This document shows, one piece after another, positions 1 through 12,763 of a stretch of DNA of 64,000 nucleotides. Position numbers and translations under genes: made by a program. The stretch is from Clavelina lepadiformis (lineage: Eukaryota > Chordata > Ascidiacea > Aplousobranchia > Clavelinidae), in the NCBI RefSeq assembly GCF_947623445.1, contig NC_135246.1, positions 19,774,288 through 19,838,287 of the forward strand, written 5' to 3'. The notes below the pieces were generated by a model. That model was not told the DNA's origin. It did not search any database and saw nothing but the letters and a program-made list of their open reading frames with translations. The stretch's first letter is position 1. Every line of letters begins with the position of its first letter.

Positions 1-1160
1 TGTAAAATATAAATATCAAGTTGTTGAAATATTCTTAAATGTGGGGAATTCCCAAAAAAAGTTCTTCTGAGCGACCTGCGGGGAGTTACCATAATCTCAT
101 AAAAATCATATTCAGCAGCAGACGATGATAACTCTCTGTTCAACAGCAAATAACATGGTGTTATTTTAAATGGTTTTGGAAGTATTTGAGATGCCAATTC
201 AAAAAGTATTTCATTTTGTTATCGTTGTTTTCCTAATTTTACATTGGGACCATCTCACAAAAACAACAAAATTTTGAGAACAAATGGTGAATTTCTATTG
301 GATGGTGTTTACCAGACGACATAACCAATTTAGAGCTTTCATTTAAACCTTAATACTTCTATAACCAGTTAACGAAACGATTCCAATTTTAACAAGCGTA
401 GGACGATTTAGCCAGGCCCTGTCCAGACTTCCGTTGAAACTCGATTTTAATTACGCCTCCAAGTGGCAAGTTATTAAGTAACAAATTTATGTTAAATTGG
501 GCTACAGATAGTAGGCGCTGTGTTAGATCTTTGATCAAAAAGAAGCTAGTGACCGACAGAGAAATTCTTCCCACTTCCAACGATATTAACGTTGTTGAAA
601 TTGATAAAGCCAGTGTAATTTCAGTTGCGAACTACTGCACTTGGGGCAGAAATGCATTGATTTAAATAGGGTCAAAAGTCGTTTACGCGACCTCAAAGTA
701 CTCTTTGCATAGACAACTTATTGTATTTTCTCGTTATTGCATTATCTTTTTATTTGGAACGACAACTTAGGAGGGCTCTCCCCGGCGATTGGCGAGTAAC
801 GACCCGCTAGCGACTGCAACTAAGACTGGTAACACGAACAATTAAGAATCACTTTCAATTGTCGCTCGATTAACGAACTTTGTACTTATTTTGTGGTGTA
901 AGTCGGCCAACACTGACTTAGTTGTAACTGGTCCGATGAGGACTCATCGAGAACTTATCTACTTACAACAACAAAAACTAAACTGTCGAGCAAATGTCAA
1001 TACTAGTTAATACAAATGTTATATTGTAGAAAGATTTTGGACAATGATTTGTGCGCCAAATTGTGCTCCACGTGAAAAGTGCCGAGTACCGGTGTAACGA
1101 TTATTTTCTCGTTCATATAGCCAGGCTTAATTTCACATTTACGGTGAACCGCGACACCTT

Positions 1161-1320
1161 TAACTGTGAGTAACTGTGAGTAACTGTGAGTAACTGTGAG
1201 TAACTGTGAGTAACTGTGAGTAACTGTGAGTAACTGTGAGTAACTGTGAGTAACTGTGAGTAACTGTGAGTAACTGTGAGTAACTGTGAGTAACTGTGAG
1301 TAACTGTGAGTAACTGTGAG
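1161..1320. repeat. 10-bp minisatellite, 16 units
   Basis: Sixteen perfect tandem copies of TAACTGTGAG. The duplicate locus at 11,822 has only three copies, one with a substitution, and the 130-bp length difference equals exactly 13 units. The array therefore expanded or contracted after the duplication. Confidence 0.98.
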
Positions 1321-1587
1321 TAACCTTCAACTATGAGACTTTGTAGCGTTATCACGCTAATGAAACAAACCGATGATCTTCGAAAAGCCACATTTAATTG
1401 GTCTCAGCCAGACGCCGACTCAGACTAAAAAAACTCTAAAAAGCGCACAATATTTATATAGAATAAGGGTGCCAAATCATGTGATTAAAATAGTTAACAA
1501 ACGCGTAGGTGCTGATTGGTAAAAAATGCTTCAAGCAAAAACACGGTGATAAGTAACGACACAACATGTGAGGAACAAAGTCCGTAA

Positions 1588-1725
1588 CACCGGGACTGAC
1601 CGAAATTTCTTGACAAAAAATAATTCGGTTCTATTTTCGAAAGTACCGACGGTATCGGTAAGTATCGGTAACGCGATAGTACCGCGGTACAGTAATTCGG
1701 TACTATACTAGCCGCGGTACTGCCT
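1588..1725. mobile_element. Fragment of GGTACC-rich hAT MITE
   Basis: The stretch is rich in GTACCG and GGTAC motifs and matches the right half of the elements at 32,332 and 52,090, including the block around GTACCGCGGTACAGTAATTC. No left terminus is present here. A matching fragment is in the second duplication copy at 12,119-12,256 and another at about 40,783-41,215. Confidence 0.7.
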
Positions 1726-2232
1726 TGGTAGGTTGGAAAACTTGCTACAAATCAATGAAAATAAATTTTTAATAAAGATAATAATGGTTGGTATCGTCCA
1801 ATCATACGCTCAAGGCTGATTGACTTATCTTGTAACAACCACGCCAACCTGCAAGCTACAGTAAGAGTTAGTGCTTTTCTAAGCGCAAAGTTAAGTTGAT
1901 TCTAATTCACTTTTCACTTCATCTTCAAAGTGAGAAGCTTTCACTGCACTCAGTTGTAAACCTGCTTCATGAAAGCTCGGTCACAATTTGCTGATCACTT
2001 TTTGGAAAAAGATTTTTTATAGCTAGTTCTTGGCTCTTGCTTAAAAACGAGATTATAATAATCAAGCTACCATTTTTAACCAGCCTTGTTATGAAAATAT
2101 TAAATTCTGCTTTGATGATAATATATGGACATAGTACTTTTTTTTAACAAACTGTTGCAAAATAATATTTCGCACCATTGTTTGTTTGTTTTTCGTGTGT
2201 TTTCCCACGCTTTTATTTTTGTTAGTTAATTA

Positions 2233-2655
2233 TCAGTTAGATTTTATTCTGTTTGTTATCACCTTGATTTCTTTTGTCCACTGCGTTATTTCATGTTGTT
2301 TTCGTTTGCGCCTCAAGTGTTTCGATGTGGTCGAACGGTCAGTAAAAACTGCCATAATAGTTGGCATAGAAAAAAACTTAAGGCAGATAAGCACAGCGAA
2401 AGAGATGTGTTTCAGAGATTTTTTGAAAACACTGAATCTGTGCGCGTTGCGCACGTCCCGCGGTAGACTGTTCCACAGCCTAGAAGCAGCTGCGGAAAAC
2501 ATTATGTCGCTGTACATCGAGGTCCGACAAGGTGGAACTTGCACGAAGTTCCTAGACTGGGATCTCAGAACTCTCGTTGGGCTATAACGGCACAGACGCG
2601 TTTGCTGATATAAAATAGTTAAACAAATATAAGCTCTCGGTACTCAGTTGAAATA
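2233..2655 (-). mobile_element. LINE 3' end (reverse transcriptase C-terminus)
   Basis: The minus strand encodes a tail with the block AAASRLWNSLPRDVRN followed by FSVFKKSLKH. This is the typical C-terminal end of non-LTR retrotransposon ORF2 proteins of the jockey/CR1/L2 group. Only the last hundred or so codons and the 3' flank are present, as expected for a 5'-truncated LINE. A second copy is at 12,764-13,186 inside the duplication and an independent, more diverged one at 21,557-21,877. Confidence 0.8.
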
Positions 2656-3420
2656 CATTTTATTGTTTATTTTTCGCCATTGACAGTGGGAAGAAAAATT
2701 ACGGTACCTAGTACTTAATCTATGCAAATTTGTACTGGCAAAAACTTTCGTCAGTTCGAGGATAAAGAAAGCTTGTCATGCTAGTGCAGGCCTAGAAACC
2801 AGTTATCGTACCACGTCGAATACATACACAGTAAACATTGCTATAAATCATGTCAATATAGTTATACGCGGACAAACCTTTGCAAAATGCTGTCATTGTG
2901 GCTTGTTTTATATCTTAATGTCCAACAAAAGAAGTCAATAAACCCACATAATCAATTAATTTTCATGTTTTTTGTTTTATTATTGTGACCAGTGTTTTTT
3001 TAAGGTGTTTTGGTGTTTTGGGAAACCGAAACGGTCCCCCAAATTTCTCCAGCGGTTTCCCAAAATTTGGACTTGCAACTACAGGCTATTTTTTGGTATT
3101 TAAATGAAACACTTGCGGTGTCTTAAAACTACTTAGTGGTCACCCAAACCAAACCTTAAAAAAAAACCTGATTGTGACTCATATATATATTTGGTTTAAA
3201 GTCACCAAAGTGCGAAACTGCGCTTTGGCTACGAAATGCAAAACCACGGGCACAAAATTAAACAATTGAACCAATAAATCCAATTAAGCAATGAGAAAAA
3301 GTGGACTTAATATTATAGCATGGGTTTAACACTAATATTAACAGGAAAGACAAAATCCGACAACATCGACATCGGAAACTCAACATCAGGTTGTCTCTTC
3401 AGGTTGGTCATGTCATCGAC

Positions 3421-5961
3421 TTAGCAAATGAGATAATCCAAGCGTAAGAAGATACCACGACGAAAGGTGACGGCAGTAAGTCTGAAGTGTCTGGCTTTAA
3501 TTGGGTTCGGGAATATATTCTGCACATGATTAGTGCTATCAGTGTTTCCTTGGAAAATCTACAAAAACAAACAAAATCAAAATAAAGAAAGCTGGGTAGT
3601 CTGATATAAACACAACTTAACTTTTATCGAACTTTATCACAAACATTCAATTTACCATGTCGTTTCCATCGACATCTTGTATCACTTGCAGGTGATTGGT
3701 GGAATTCCCAAATGATATCTTGAAGCTTGTCACCCAATAACTACTACTTCCCTGGGTGACTACACCTGTCACTGTGGTCGGAGTTCTCAAGTCAACTTGA
3801 AGCCATTCTCCTGGCGTCTCTGCATGAAAATATTACGTCATCATATCTTGGCAGCATTGATAAAAACTCTTAGAGGCGAAACGCTTGACTTACGATATTT
3901 TGATGAATGAGGAAACCAAACTTTCTCTCCATCCAATCTTCCTCCATGAGCAACATGATTAGGATGAGAATTGATCGACGATGCGGTCATTTCGTCATCT
4001 TGCACTTTTCCACTTTTCACACCAGCCAAGCAAACTTCCTCTGTGAAATGTAAATATCAAGTTGCTGAAATGTTCTTAAATGTGACGAATTTCCAAAACT
4101 CATGACCTGGTATCGCTGAAATAAATAAAGTTCTTCTTCTGAGCTAAGTGTGGGGAGTTACCACAATCCAATAGAAATCATATTTACCAGCATTTACCGG
4201 TTAATTTAGTTCAATACATGGTTAACACTGGTCAACAGCAAATTATTTGGTGTTATTTTAAAAGGTTTTGGAAATATTTAAAACGCCAATTCAAAAAACA
4301 TCTCATTTTGTCCACCACCACGGCAAGTTATGATGGTTATGTTACAAGTCCTGCCTTTATTTAATTTTATCCAATTGTTCAAAAGAACTAATCGATACAT
4401 AATAAAAGCATAAATTAACAAGCATCAAAACCATAGTTAAATGGACAATCTTGCCACCGCAGTATCACTGAATGGTTTGTACGTAATTGAATCCTTTATG
4501 AAGAAAAAATACAAAACAAATTTCAAATTCGCGGCATGTATCGGTTAAAGTGTTGTGTTTAATGGTTATATTTCTTGAAATTAAATTTACTAAATATAGA
4601 AATTTAATGTAAAAATTAGCTTTTTCAACATTGGTAACACTTTCCAAGACTGGAAAGTCTTGAAAAGAAGCAAGGACTGACCTGGAAGTTAAGCAAACAA
4701 CCCGAGTTTATGTTGTTTATGGTTGTGTTGTGCTTTGTCTACAAGCAGAGTTGAATAAAGTATCTTTTATTTGCTGGGTATTAGGATAAGCAAAGGATTG
4801 GGCTCCATGTAAAATATACATCTTTGTACAACTGGCCAGCGTAGTTTTTAGGTATCTTGAGTGTCCGAAACGATATCTCAAAATTTGTACCACGGTACCT
4901 ACAGCAGAAAATGAGCAGTTGCAGTCTCTTAAAACATTTAATTGAGGTTTTTAAAATTTTAGCGGTCGCCAAAGATAAACCTTAAAAAAACCTGCCGTTG
5001 GCTAAAGGGAGAGTCCCTATAATGCCTTATTTTCTAAGCTCTGACGTCAAACCAAACGCCATTATCTGCATTTGGGATAAAAATAAAGAACGAAGTTTCA
5101 AAATAAAATAAAATATTTAAACACTTGAGCTTGGAAGGAAAACGTTTTTGCAAAGATGCCCTGTCTGTTTGCTCAAGATGAACTTGATTTGTTGGTGTGA
5201 GTTTTGTAAAGTTTCTTGGTGCGTTAATTTCGTGCAATATCAATTTGTTGTCAAGTGTTAAATTGAAGACATCAGATTAGTTATTTAGAAATTGGTTACA
5301 AACATAAACTACTAAAATGCATAAAAAAATGCTGTCAGTGAAAACATTCATATATTTTAGCTCGGTGCAACATGATAATATGAAAACGTGAGATATGATT
5401 GCGGTGAACAAAGTCGTGATATGAAGCTCTCATGTGACATTTGACAAATGTTATGCTTTGCAATATACCATCAGTGTAATGGCTGCTGTATGGATCGAAA
5501 TGTTTTCAAAAAAACTTCTGCATCGTTTTAGCTTGTTTGTTTAGCTTGTTTGTTTAGATTATTTGACTGTTTTTTATAGTCCAGCCACTCCTCGACATAT
5601 TGTCATAATGCGACCAATCTACATTAATCTTTTGATAAAGCAACTTATTTATTGTTGGTAAATTACCTCGAAGAGCTTCATGTAAACGATCCAACGTATC
5701 CAACCTTTTCTTAAGCTCGACAACTTCGCTTAGATCGCATTGACACTGGCCAGGTGGACCGGGATTCCCCTTTGCTCCGTGCGTGCCTTGAGGTCCTGGT
5801 ATTCCCCGTTTACCGGATGGTCCTCGCGGGCCTCTACTTTCCAGGATTCCTAGAGCATCACGTGGAACAGGCAAACAAATCTGCTCATTTTGACTCAGCA
5901 CAAATGTCGCCAGATTAACAGCAAACACCAGCGCTAAGAAAGCAGCTATTATTGACGTCAT
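3421..5961 (-). CDS. Secreted collagen-discoidin (F5/8C) protein, gene 1
   Basis: Proposed coding exons on the minus strand: 5,961-5,667, 4,040-3,894, 3,819-3,656, 3,558-3,421, total 744 nt (247 aa). All introns are GT-AG and the junction phases (1, 1, 0) keep one frame. Exon 1 starts at the Met before the hydrophobic run MTSIIAAFLALVFAVNLATF (signal peptide), followed by about ten Gly-X-Y triplets, a CQC neck and a short heptad-like helix. Exons 2-4 encode one F5/8 type C domain: it opens with EEVCLAGVKSGK, has GEWLQVDLRTPTTVTGVVTQG, and ends RLDYLIC-stop, so the usual first and last Cys that staple the domain are present. A likely splice acceptor 18 nt before the ATG suggests a 5'UTR exon not located here. 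The likely role is a secreted oligomeric lectin-like or matrix protein (inference from architecture). Reading exon 1 past its proposed donor gives a different, shorter C-terminus. Confidence 0.82.
4041..5666 (-). other. Intron 1 of collagen-discoidin gene 1
   Basis: About 1.6 kb with no coding sequence I can support. Its parts recur beside other discoidin sets (10,661-10,880; 19,803-21,300; 27,945-29,830; 42,690-42,750), which is how truncated copies of the gene can be recognised. Small open frames here are conserved only because the repeats are conserved. Confidence 0.75.
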
Positions 5962-5979
5962 CTTCACTTGTTTATCAGT

Positions 5980-6604
5980 CTGCAAAATAGAACAGATTAT
6001 GACGTGTGAGAGAGCATTCTGTGCAACAAAGATCTGCGCGAAACATTTCATTCACAATTTGGTTAGAAACAAGATGCTTTAACCATTTACAGAAATACAC
6101 TTGTGCAATTGTGTGTAAAATATTAAGTAAAATGTAAGGATTTGCAAAAATTTTGGTATTAATAGAACGAAAACTTTTAACCTCAAATTTTCTGCAAACC
6201 CGAACCGATGCCAAATATATTACGTCATAAAAATGAAAAACTGAAAATTATAGTTAAAGAATTCTATCTACATTCATCGCGTTTATTGAACATATACGTA
6301 ATAATGGTTGACTTGCTTTTTATATTATTTGGATAAAAGGAAATAAAGCAACAGCGCCTCCGCAATAACATTGCCAAGTTATTTCGTTACTGGACGAACG
6401 AGCAACAACAAAGCGACAATCAAATTATCAAAAAAGCTGACGCTACATGTCGCTCTTTGCTTGCAATGTAAACTTCATCACCTCTAAGTCGGAGGCAATA
6501 AGAAAGGAAATGACGTCAGCAATATTTGAGACTCTTCTACTAATGAAAGAAAAAAAAAAGTTTAGAGCTTATTTCCATTTCTAAGTTTTGACTACTGTCT
6601 ATAG
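5980..6604. other. 5' flank of gene 1, nothing recognised
   Basis: The stretch upstream of gene 1's first coding exon holds no gene I can support. The 5'UTR exon and promoter predicted by the splice acceptor next to the start codon should lie here or further right, but I could not place them. Confidence 0.5.
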
Positions 6605-7099
6605 CGGGCGTGTGCGACCTTTTTCACTGGAGGGCCAAATACAAAACTTTGAATGATAACGCGGGCGGCATGAACGTTTTCAAAAAAAAAATTGGTAACA
6701 TTTTTCTATGAAACTAGTTTATGTAGACAAGAAACAGATTTAGTGCAGTCCACGACACACGTGTGTGACAGTTTATTGGAAAACTGTGAATAATTGTCGA
6801 TGGAAGATGAGGAAACTAAATTCAGTCAAGCGTATTTAATCACAAATTATTGTGATTTTTGCTGTTGCAGATCTTTGCAAATTTTTGGAATATTTGCTTT
6901 CACAGAACTACATTCTTACGCAGCATTCTTACATCACAAAGCTTCAGCGCAATATTACTGTACACAGCGCGCGAAAATTTCGCTTGCTTTGCTGTAAACC
7001 GCATCAAAGAGTGATGGCTAGTATACACTTCTAACATTTTGCTGAGCACCACGCGGGCCGCACGGAACAACCTGGCGGGCCGCTGGTTGCACCTGTCTG
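6605..7099. mobile_element. Non-autonomous hAT-like element with 8-bp TSD
   Basis: The element begins CGGGCGTGTGCGACC and ends GGTTGCACCTGTCTG, which are imperfect inverted repeats. It is flanked by a direct 8-bp duplication GTCTATAG at 6,597-6,604 and 7,100-7,107. It is about 495 bp and no transposase was recognised. In the second duplication copy it is cut short at 17,375. Confidence 0.85.
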
Positions 7100-7107
7100 G
7101 TCTATAG

Positions 7108-8690
7108 GAATATTAAAATAAATACCAACATCAAGTTATTCTTTTTACCAGGAAATCGTTTACTTTGAACAGGCTGAAAGCTGAAGCTTTTAGGAAAATA
7201 CGAGCTTAATAACTATATTTATCAGCGCTGAAGTTTGAATTATGACGTCGATTTTCATAGAAAAGCAACTACCAATAAGAGCGTCAGTTTATATCTGGTA
7301 AACAACTTGAAGTCGTTCAGTTTCAACTTTCAAAGCAATCGATACTTTGTTCCACAAAGTCATATTCGCCTGCTAGCATACAATTACCTATAGTCGTAAG
7401 CTTACTGTAAGCTCGACTGCAATGTACTAGTCAGTTATTTGCGTAGTTAAGCTGCATTTATATAGAAAATATTCGAGTCAAAAAGTCTTTTTTTCCCGCA
7501 TGTAACAACAAATATTTTGCGACTGCACTGCACCATTTCCCATGCCCCGTGGATTGGTTAAAAATCACCTTTTTTCTTCGAATTTTTAAACAAAACTAAA
7601 CCAAGCTCAGAGATTTGAAACAAATAGATTGGATCCTGACGTAAAGTATGATGCTAACAAATGACTCAGTTATAAGTGTCACCATGTCAGAGTTTATGAC
7701 TTGTTTTATTTCAACCGGTCCAAGGCCGACCTAAGGAAGTGCGGGGCCCGATGCAAGAATTCATGACGACGATCATCGCTGATTATAAACAACATCAGCT
7801 GTGAACTAACAATGTGATTTGTCCAAAATAAAAGTTAAATTGATGTTTTGGTTCTAAGCAGCGCGAGTCACAACGCAGTCGCATCTCTCTCATTGACCTA
7901 AGGCCGGTCCTGAACTCGTCATAGTTCGTATTCTCGCAGATTGATTGAAACATCAAATATATACACGCAAATAGTTTTGACTTACGTGTTTTTGTGACGG
8001 ATTTGTCATGGTTATATTTTCTCTAAACAGGGTTACAATTCTTGCATTCACACGAAACGTGAAATACGGCAGAGTTTAACAGCAACTGAGCCGTTATATT
8101 TAGCTGATAAAGTTCAACTAATTCAACCAAGATTTTTCTTGGCCAGGATGTATGAAGTCATAATAAAACAAACAAAAAAATCAAATCGAAGCAAAACGCT
8201 TTTATCGATATATTTTAGTCTTCGACTCTTACATCATCGGTATAGACTATAGACCTTTGATATATAGGTCTAATGTATAAGTGCCTTTAATTCGATGAAT
8301 TGAATCTTAACCAAGTTTGACAAAACACCAAACGCCAAATACAATTTTCAAGAACTATAAGTTTTCGTATATCCCAGTGACAATTGGCAAATGTTTTATG
8401 AATACTAACGCTAAGGTTATGGTACGACTTACATACGAGGATATTGTGCACTATTGTATGTTATATATTGTATATATATTAATTTGCTCTGACTTGTACC
8501 GCGCGTGTATACGTCTGCAGGCATCAAATAATAGAATAAACTCGTTTTTGATAAGGTTCGCATTTTGGCTTTCCTACAAATCTTTCTGTCTGTCCACGAT
8601 AAGCAGAAATTAAAACATTCATTAAACAGGCAGCAGCAAAGCAGCATAAATAGATCATCGCCGCGGTTATATCGCGTAAATATTTACAAG
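7108..8690. other. Region present only in copy 1, no gene seen
   Basis: This 1.6-kb stretch has no counterpart in the second duplication copy, which jumps from inside the hAT element to a discoidin exon. I see no splice-supported coding sequence; the open frames near 8,317-8,647 overlap on both strands and match nothing known. A probable small MITE at 7,721-7,912 is listed separately. Confidence 0.6.
7721..7912. mobile_element. Probable small hAT MITE
   Basis: The ends CAAGGCCGACCTAAGG and CTAAGGCCGGTCCTG are imperfect inverted repeats. The flanking 8-mers AACCGGTC (7,713-7,720) and AACTCGTC (7,913-7,920) match at six of eight positions, as expected for an old target-site duplication. Confidence 0.5.
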
Positions 8691-8691
8691 A

Positions 8692-9060
8692 GGCACAAAA
8701 ATGCGTTTGCAGAATCCAAAATAATCCAGCTTTTGTTATACCGCAGTGTTATGCTTGAAACAACGACAACAAGCAGCAGTGAGATTTTTGCACAAGATAA
8801 TGACATGGAGTGTGTTTACCGGATTTTGTGTTTGTTGTACAACTATGCACTCCTGTCAAGTCGTTTCCGATAACCCGCTCAATATACACATTGATTCGAG
8901 GAGCTTTTCATGACGAACTTTTATGTATTTGGAATAAATTACTTGTTGTTTGTCCTGATTGTCTTTAAAACTTTGATATTTGAAGAAATATTCCTCAACA
9001 AATCCATAACTATATTAAACACCCCAGCATCAACAAACGAAACTTTATTAGCATGTTAGC
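8692..9060. repeat. Discoidin-array spacer repeat ('segment A' plus spacer)
   Basis: About 190 bp (8,692-8,882) containing GACAACAAGCAGCAGTGAG, plus a following spacer, recurs at 9,590-9,960, 17,835-18,180 and 18,735-19,090. In those places it lies next to a discoidin exon 3, in the position where exon 2 would be expected. It has no open frame joined to exon 3 and no usable donor. It marks 0.9-kb tandem units of partial discoidin sets. Confidence 0.75.
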
Positions 9061-9130
9061 TTGGATTTAATATTAATCGGAATTCCGCTTCAAAATCGGG
9101 TGGTCTCTTCAAGTCGGTCGTGTTGTGGAC

Positions 9131-9519
9131 TCAACAAATCACATAATCCAAGCGTAAGCCGCTGCGAGCGTAATAAGTGACCGCAATAAGTCTGAAGAGT
9201 CTGGCTCTAATTGGTATCGAGCATATATTCTGCACGTGATTATCTGTGTCTTCAGTGTTGTCTTGGAAAATCTACAAAAACAAACAAAATCCAAATAAAC
9301 AAAGCTGTGATATAAGCACAACTTCTATCGAGTTTTATCACAAATACAAATTTACCATGTCGTTTCCATCGACATCTTGTGTCACTTGCAGGTGATTATT
9401 GGAATCTCCAAATGATATCTTGAAGCTTGTCACCCTCCAACCAACAGATCTCTAAGTGACTACACCTGTCACTGTGGTCGGAGTTCTCAAGTCAGCTTGA
9501 AGCCACTCTCCTGGCGTCC
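9131..9519 (-). pseudogene. Partial discoidin exon set (exons 3 and 4), disrupted
   Basis: The minus strand has an exon-3 homologue at 9,519-9,356 (164 nt) and an exon-4 homologue at 9,271-9,131 ending RLDYVIC-stop, with GT-AG sites in place. Exon 3 carries an in-frame TAG where the other sets have CAG in the TQG motif, so this unit cannot encode a full domain. No exon 2 precedes it; the segment A repeat is there instead. Confidence 0.75.
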
Positions 9520-10035
9520 CTGCATAAAAACATTACGTCATCATATCTTGGCAGCATTGATAAGATTCTTAGATGCGAGACGTGCGAGACGTTTTCGAGG
9601 CAAAAATGTGTTTGTAGAATCCAAAATAATCCAGCTTTTGTTATACCGCAGTGTTATGCTTGAAACAACGACAACAAGCAGCAGTGAGATTTTTGTACAA
9701 GATAATGACATGGAGTGTGTTTACCGGATTTTGTGTTTGTTGTGCTACTATGCACTCCTGTCAAGTCGCTTCTGATAATCTGCTCAATATACACATCGAT
9801 TCGAGGAACTTTTCATGACGAACTTTTATGTCTTTGGAATAAATTACTTGTTGTTTGTCCTGGTTGTCTTTAAAACTTTGAAATTTGAAGAAATACTCCT
9901 CAACAAATCCATAACTATAATAAACACCGCAGCATCAACAAACGAGACTTTATTAACATGTTAGCTTGGATTTAATATTAATCGGAATTCCACTTCAACA
10001 TCGGGTGGTCTCTTCAAGCCGGTCGTGTCGTGGAC

Positions 10036-10660
10036 TTAACAAGTCAGATAATCCAAACGTAAGACGATGCCACGATTAAAGGTGACGACAATAAGTCTGA
10101 AGTATTTAGCTTTAATTGGGTTCGGGAATATATTCTGCACGTGAGTGTCGCTATCAGTGTTGCCCTGAAAAATCTATAAAAACAAACAAAATCGAAATAA
10201 ACAGAGCTGTGTATCCTGAAATAAACACAAATTAACTTTTATTGAGCTTTGTCACGAATATTCAACTAACCATGTCGTTTCCATCGACATCTTGTATCAC
10301 TTGCAGCTGATTGGTTGAATTTCCAAATGATATCTTGAAGCTTGTCACCCACAAACCCGCAGCTCCCTGGGTGACTACACCTGTCACTGTGGTCGGAGTT
10401 CTCAAGTCAACCTGAAGCCACTCTCCTGGCGTCCCTGCATGAAAATATTACGTCATTATATCTTGGCAGCATTGATAGAATTCTTAAAGGCGAGACGCAT
10501 TACTTACAATATTTTGATGGATGAGGAAGCCAATATCTTCCTGACTCTCCATCCAATCTTCCTTCATGAGGAGCATAATTAGAATGAGGGTGGATCGACG
10601 ACGCGGTCATTTCGTCATCTCGCACTTTCCCACTTTTCACACCAGCCAAGCATAATTCCT
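10036..10660 (-). CDS. Discoidin (F5/8C) exon set without collagen exon, intact
   Basis: Three open exons on the minus strand: 10,660-10,508 (153 nt), 10,434-10,271 (164 nt), 10,173-10,036 (138 nt), with GT-AG sites and the same phases as gene 1. They encode a whole F5/8C domain from EELCLAGVKSGKVRDDE to RLDYLTC-stop. The first exon is two codons longer than in gene 1 and its loop residues differ. Upstream, only about 220 bp of the usual intron 1 is kept before the recently duplicated block begins, and no collagen or signal-peptide exon is visible before the next complete set. It may be reached by alternative splicing from the collagen exon at 16,479, or be a 5'-truncated gene copy. Confidence 0.7.
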
Positions 10661-11821
10661 CTGTAAAATATAAATATCAAGTTGTTGAAATATTCTTAAA
10701 TGTGGGGAATTCCCAAAAAAAGTTCTTCTGAGCGACCTGCGGGGAGTTACCATAATCTCATAAAAATCATATTCAGCAGCAGACGATGATAACTCTCTGT
10801 TCAACAGCAAATAACATGGTGTTATTTTAAATGGTTTTGGAAGTATTTGAGATGCCAATTCAAAAAGTATTTCATTTTGTTATCGTTGTTTTCCTAATTT
10901 TACATTGGGACCATCTCACAAAAACAACAAAATTTTGAGAACAAATGGTGAATTTCTATTGGATGGTGTTTACCAGACGACATAACCAATTTAGAGCTTT
11001 CATTTAAACCTTAATACTTCTATAACCAGTTAACGAAACGATTCCAATTTTAACAAGCGTAGGACGATTTAGCCAGGCCCTGTCCAGACTTCCGTTGAAA
11101 CTCGATTTTAATTACGCCTCCAAGTGGCAAGTTATTAAGTAACAAATTTATGTTAAATTGGGCTACAGATAGTAGGCGCTGTGTTAGATCTTTGATCAAA
11201 AAGAAGCTAGTGACCGACAGAGAAATTCTTCCCACTTCCAACGATATTAACGTTGTTGAAATTGATAAAGCCAGTGTAATTTCAGTTGCGAACTACTGCA
11301 CTTGGGGCAGAAATGCATTGATTTAAATAGGGTCAAAAGTCGTTTACGCGACCTCAAAGTACTCTTTGCATAGACAACTTATTGTATTTTCTCGTTATTG
11401 CATTATCTTTTTATTTGGAACGACAACTTAGGAGGGCTCTCCCCGGCGATTGGCGAGTAACGACCCGCTAGCGACTGCAACTAAGACTGGTAACACGAAC
11501 AATTAAGAATCACTTTCAATTGTCGCTCGATTAACGAACTTTGTACTTATTTTGTGGTGTAAGTCGGCCAACACTGACTTAGTTGTAACTGGTCCGATGA
11601 GGACTCATCGAGAACTTATCTACTTACAACAACAAAAACTAAACTGTCGAGCAAATGTCAATACTAGTTAATACAAATGTTATATTGTAGAAAGATTTTG
11701 GACAATGATTTGTGCGCCAAATTGTGCTCCACGTGAAAAGTGCCGAGTACCGGTGTAACGATTATTTTCTCGTTCATATAGCCAGGCTTAATTTCACATT
11801 TACGGTGAACCGCGACACCTT

Positions 11822-11851
11822 TAACTGCGAGTAACTGTGAGTAACTGTGAG
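11822..11851. repeat. 10-bp minisatellite, 3 units
   Basis: Short allele-like version of the array at 1,161-1,320: three units of TAACTGTGAG, the first with a C for T change. Confidence 0.95.
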
Positions 11852-12118
11852 TAACCTTCAACTGTGAGACTTTGTAGCGTTATCACGCTAACGAAACAAA
11901 CCGATGATCTTCGAAAAGCCACATTTAATTGGTCTCAGCCAGACGCCGACTCAGACTAAAAAAACTCTAAAAAGCGCACAATATTTATATAGAATAAGGG
12001 TGCCAAATCATGTGATTAAAATAGTTAACAAACGCGTAGGTGCTGATTGGTAAAAAATGCTTCAACCAAAAACACGGTGATAAGTAACGACACAACATGT
12101 GAGGAACAAAGTCCGTAA

Positions 12119-12256
12119 CACCGGGACTGACCGAAATTTCTTGACAAAAAATAATTCGGTTCTATTTTCGAAAGTACCGACGGTATCGGTAAGTATCGGT
12201 AACGCGATAGTACCGCGGTACAGTAATTCGGTACTATACTAGCCGCGGTACTGCCT
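12119..12256. mobile_element. Fragment of GGTACC-rich hAT MITE
   Basis: Second-copy equivalent of the fragment at 1,588-1,725, with the same termini, so it was already truncated before the duplication. Confidence 0.7.
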
Positions 12257-12763
12257 TGGTAGGTTGGAAAACTTGCTACAAATCAATGAAAATAAATTTT
12301 TAATAAAGATAATAATGGTTGGTATCGTCCAATCATACGCTCAAGGCTGATTGACTTATCTTGTAACAACCACGCCAACCTGCAAGCTACAGTAAGAGTT
12401 AGTGCTTTTCTAAGCGCAAAGTTAAGTTGATTCTAATTCACTTTTCACTTCATCTTCAAAGTGAGAAGCTTTCACTGCACTCAGTTGTAAACCTGCTTCA
12501 TGAAAGCTCGGTCACAATTTGCTGATCACTTTTTGGAAAAAGATTTTTTATAGCTAGTTCTTGGCTCTTGCTTAAAAACGAGATTATAATAATCAAGCTA
12601 CCATTTTTAACCAGCCTTGTTATGAAAATATTAAATTCTGCTTTGATGATAATATATGGACATAGTACTTTTTTTTAACAAACTGTTGCAAAATAATATT
12701 TCGCACCATTGTTTGTTTGTTTTTCGTGTGTTTTCCCACGCTTTTATTTTTGTTAGTTAATTA

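Larger units (their letters stand above)
1..6857. repeat. Segmental duplication, copy 1
   Basis: This block recurs almost base for base at 10,662-17,375 in the same orientation. The offset is 10,661 at the left end, drops to 10,531 after a 10-bp minisatellite that lost 13 units in copy 2, and to 10,518 after a 13-bp tandem duplication near 5,535. Otherwise only scattered substitutions are seen. The block holds a LINE 3' end, one complete collagen-discoidin gene and the first half of a hAT element. Its left end lies outside the window. Apart from the features listed separately, 1-1,160, 1,330-1,585 and 2,660-3,420 hold no gene I can support; 1-220 matches the start of intron 1 of the discoidin sets. 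Confidence 0.95.

Noticed and set aside
1161-1320. Telomere-like repeat
   Set aside because: The unit TAACTGTGAG is 10 bp and not a known telomeric motif; it is an internal minisatellite.
1113-1391. 92-codon frame with a repeated SYSQLLTVTH pattern
   Set aside because: It is only the translation of the TAACTGTGAG minisatellite, which shrinks to three units in the duplicate copy.
2186-2587. 133-codon plus-strand frame
   Set aside because: It is antisense to the LINE reverse transcriptase tail, whose minus-strand reading has the family motifs.
5975-6051. Upstream Met (MKCFAQ...) as start of gene 1
   Set aside because: The ATG at 5,961 starts the signal peptide and an acceptor-like TTTTGCAG lies between the two, so the upstream frame is probably intron.
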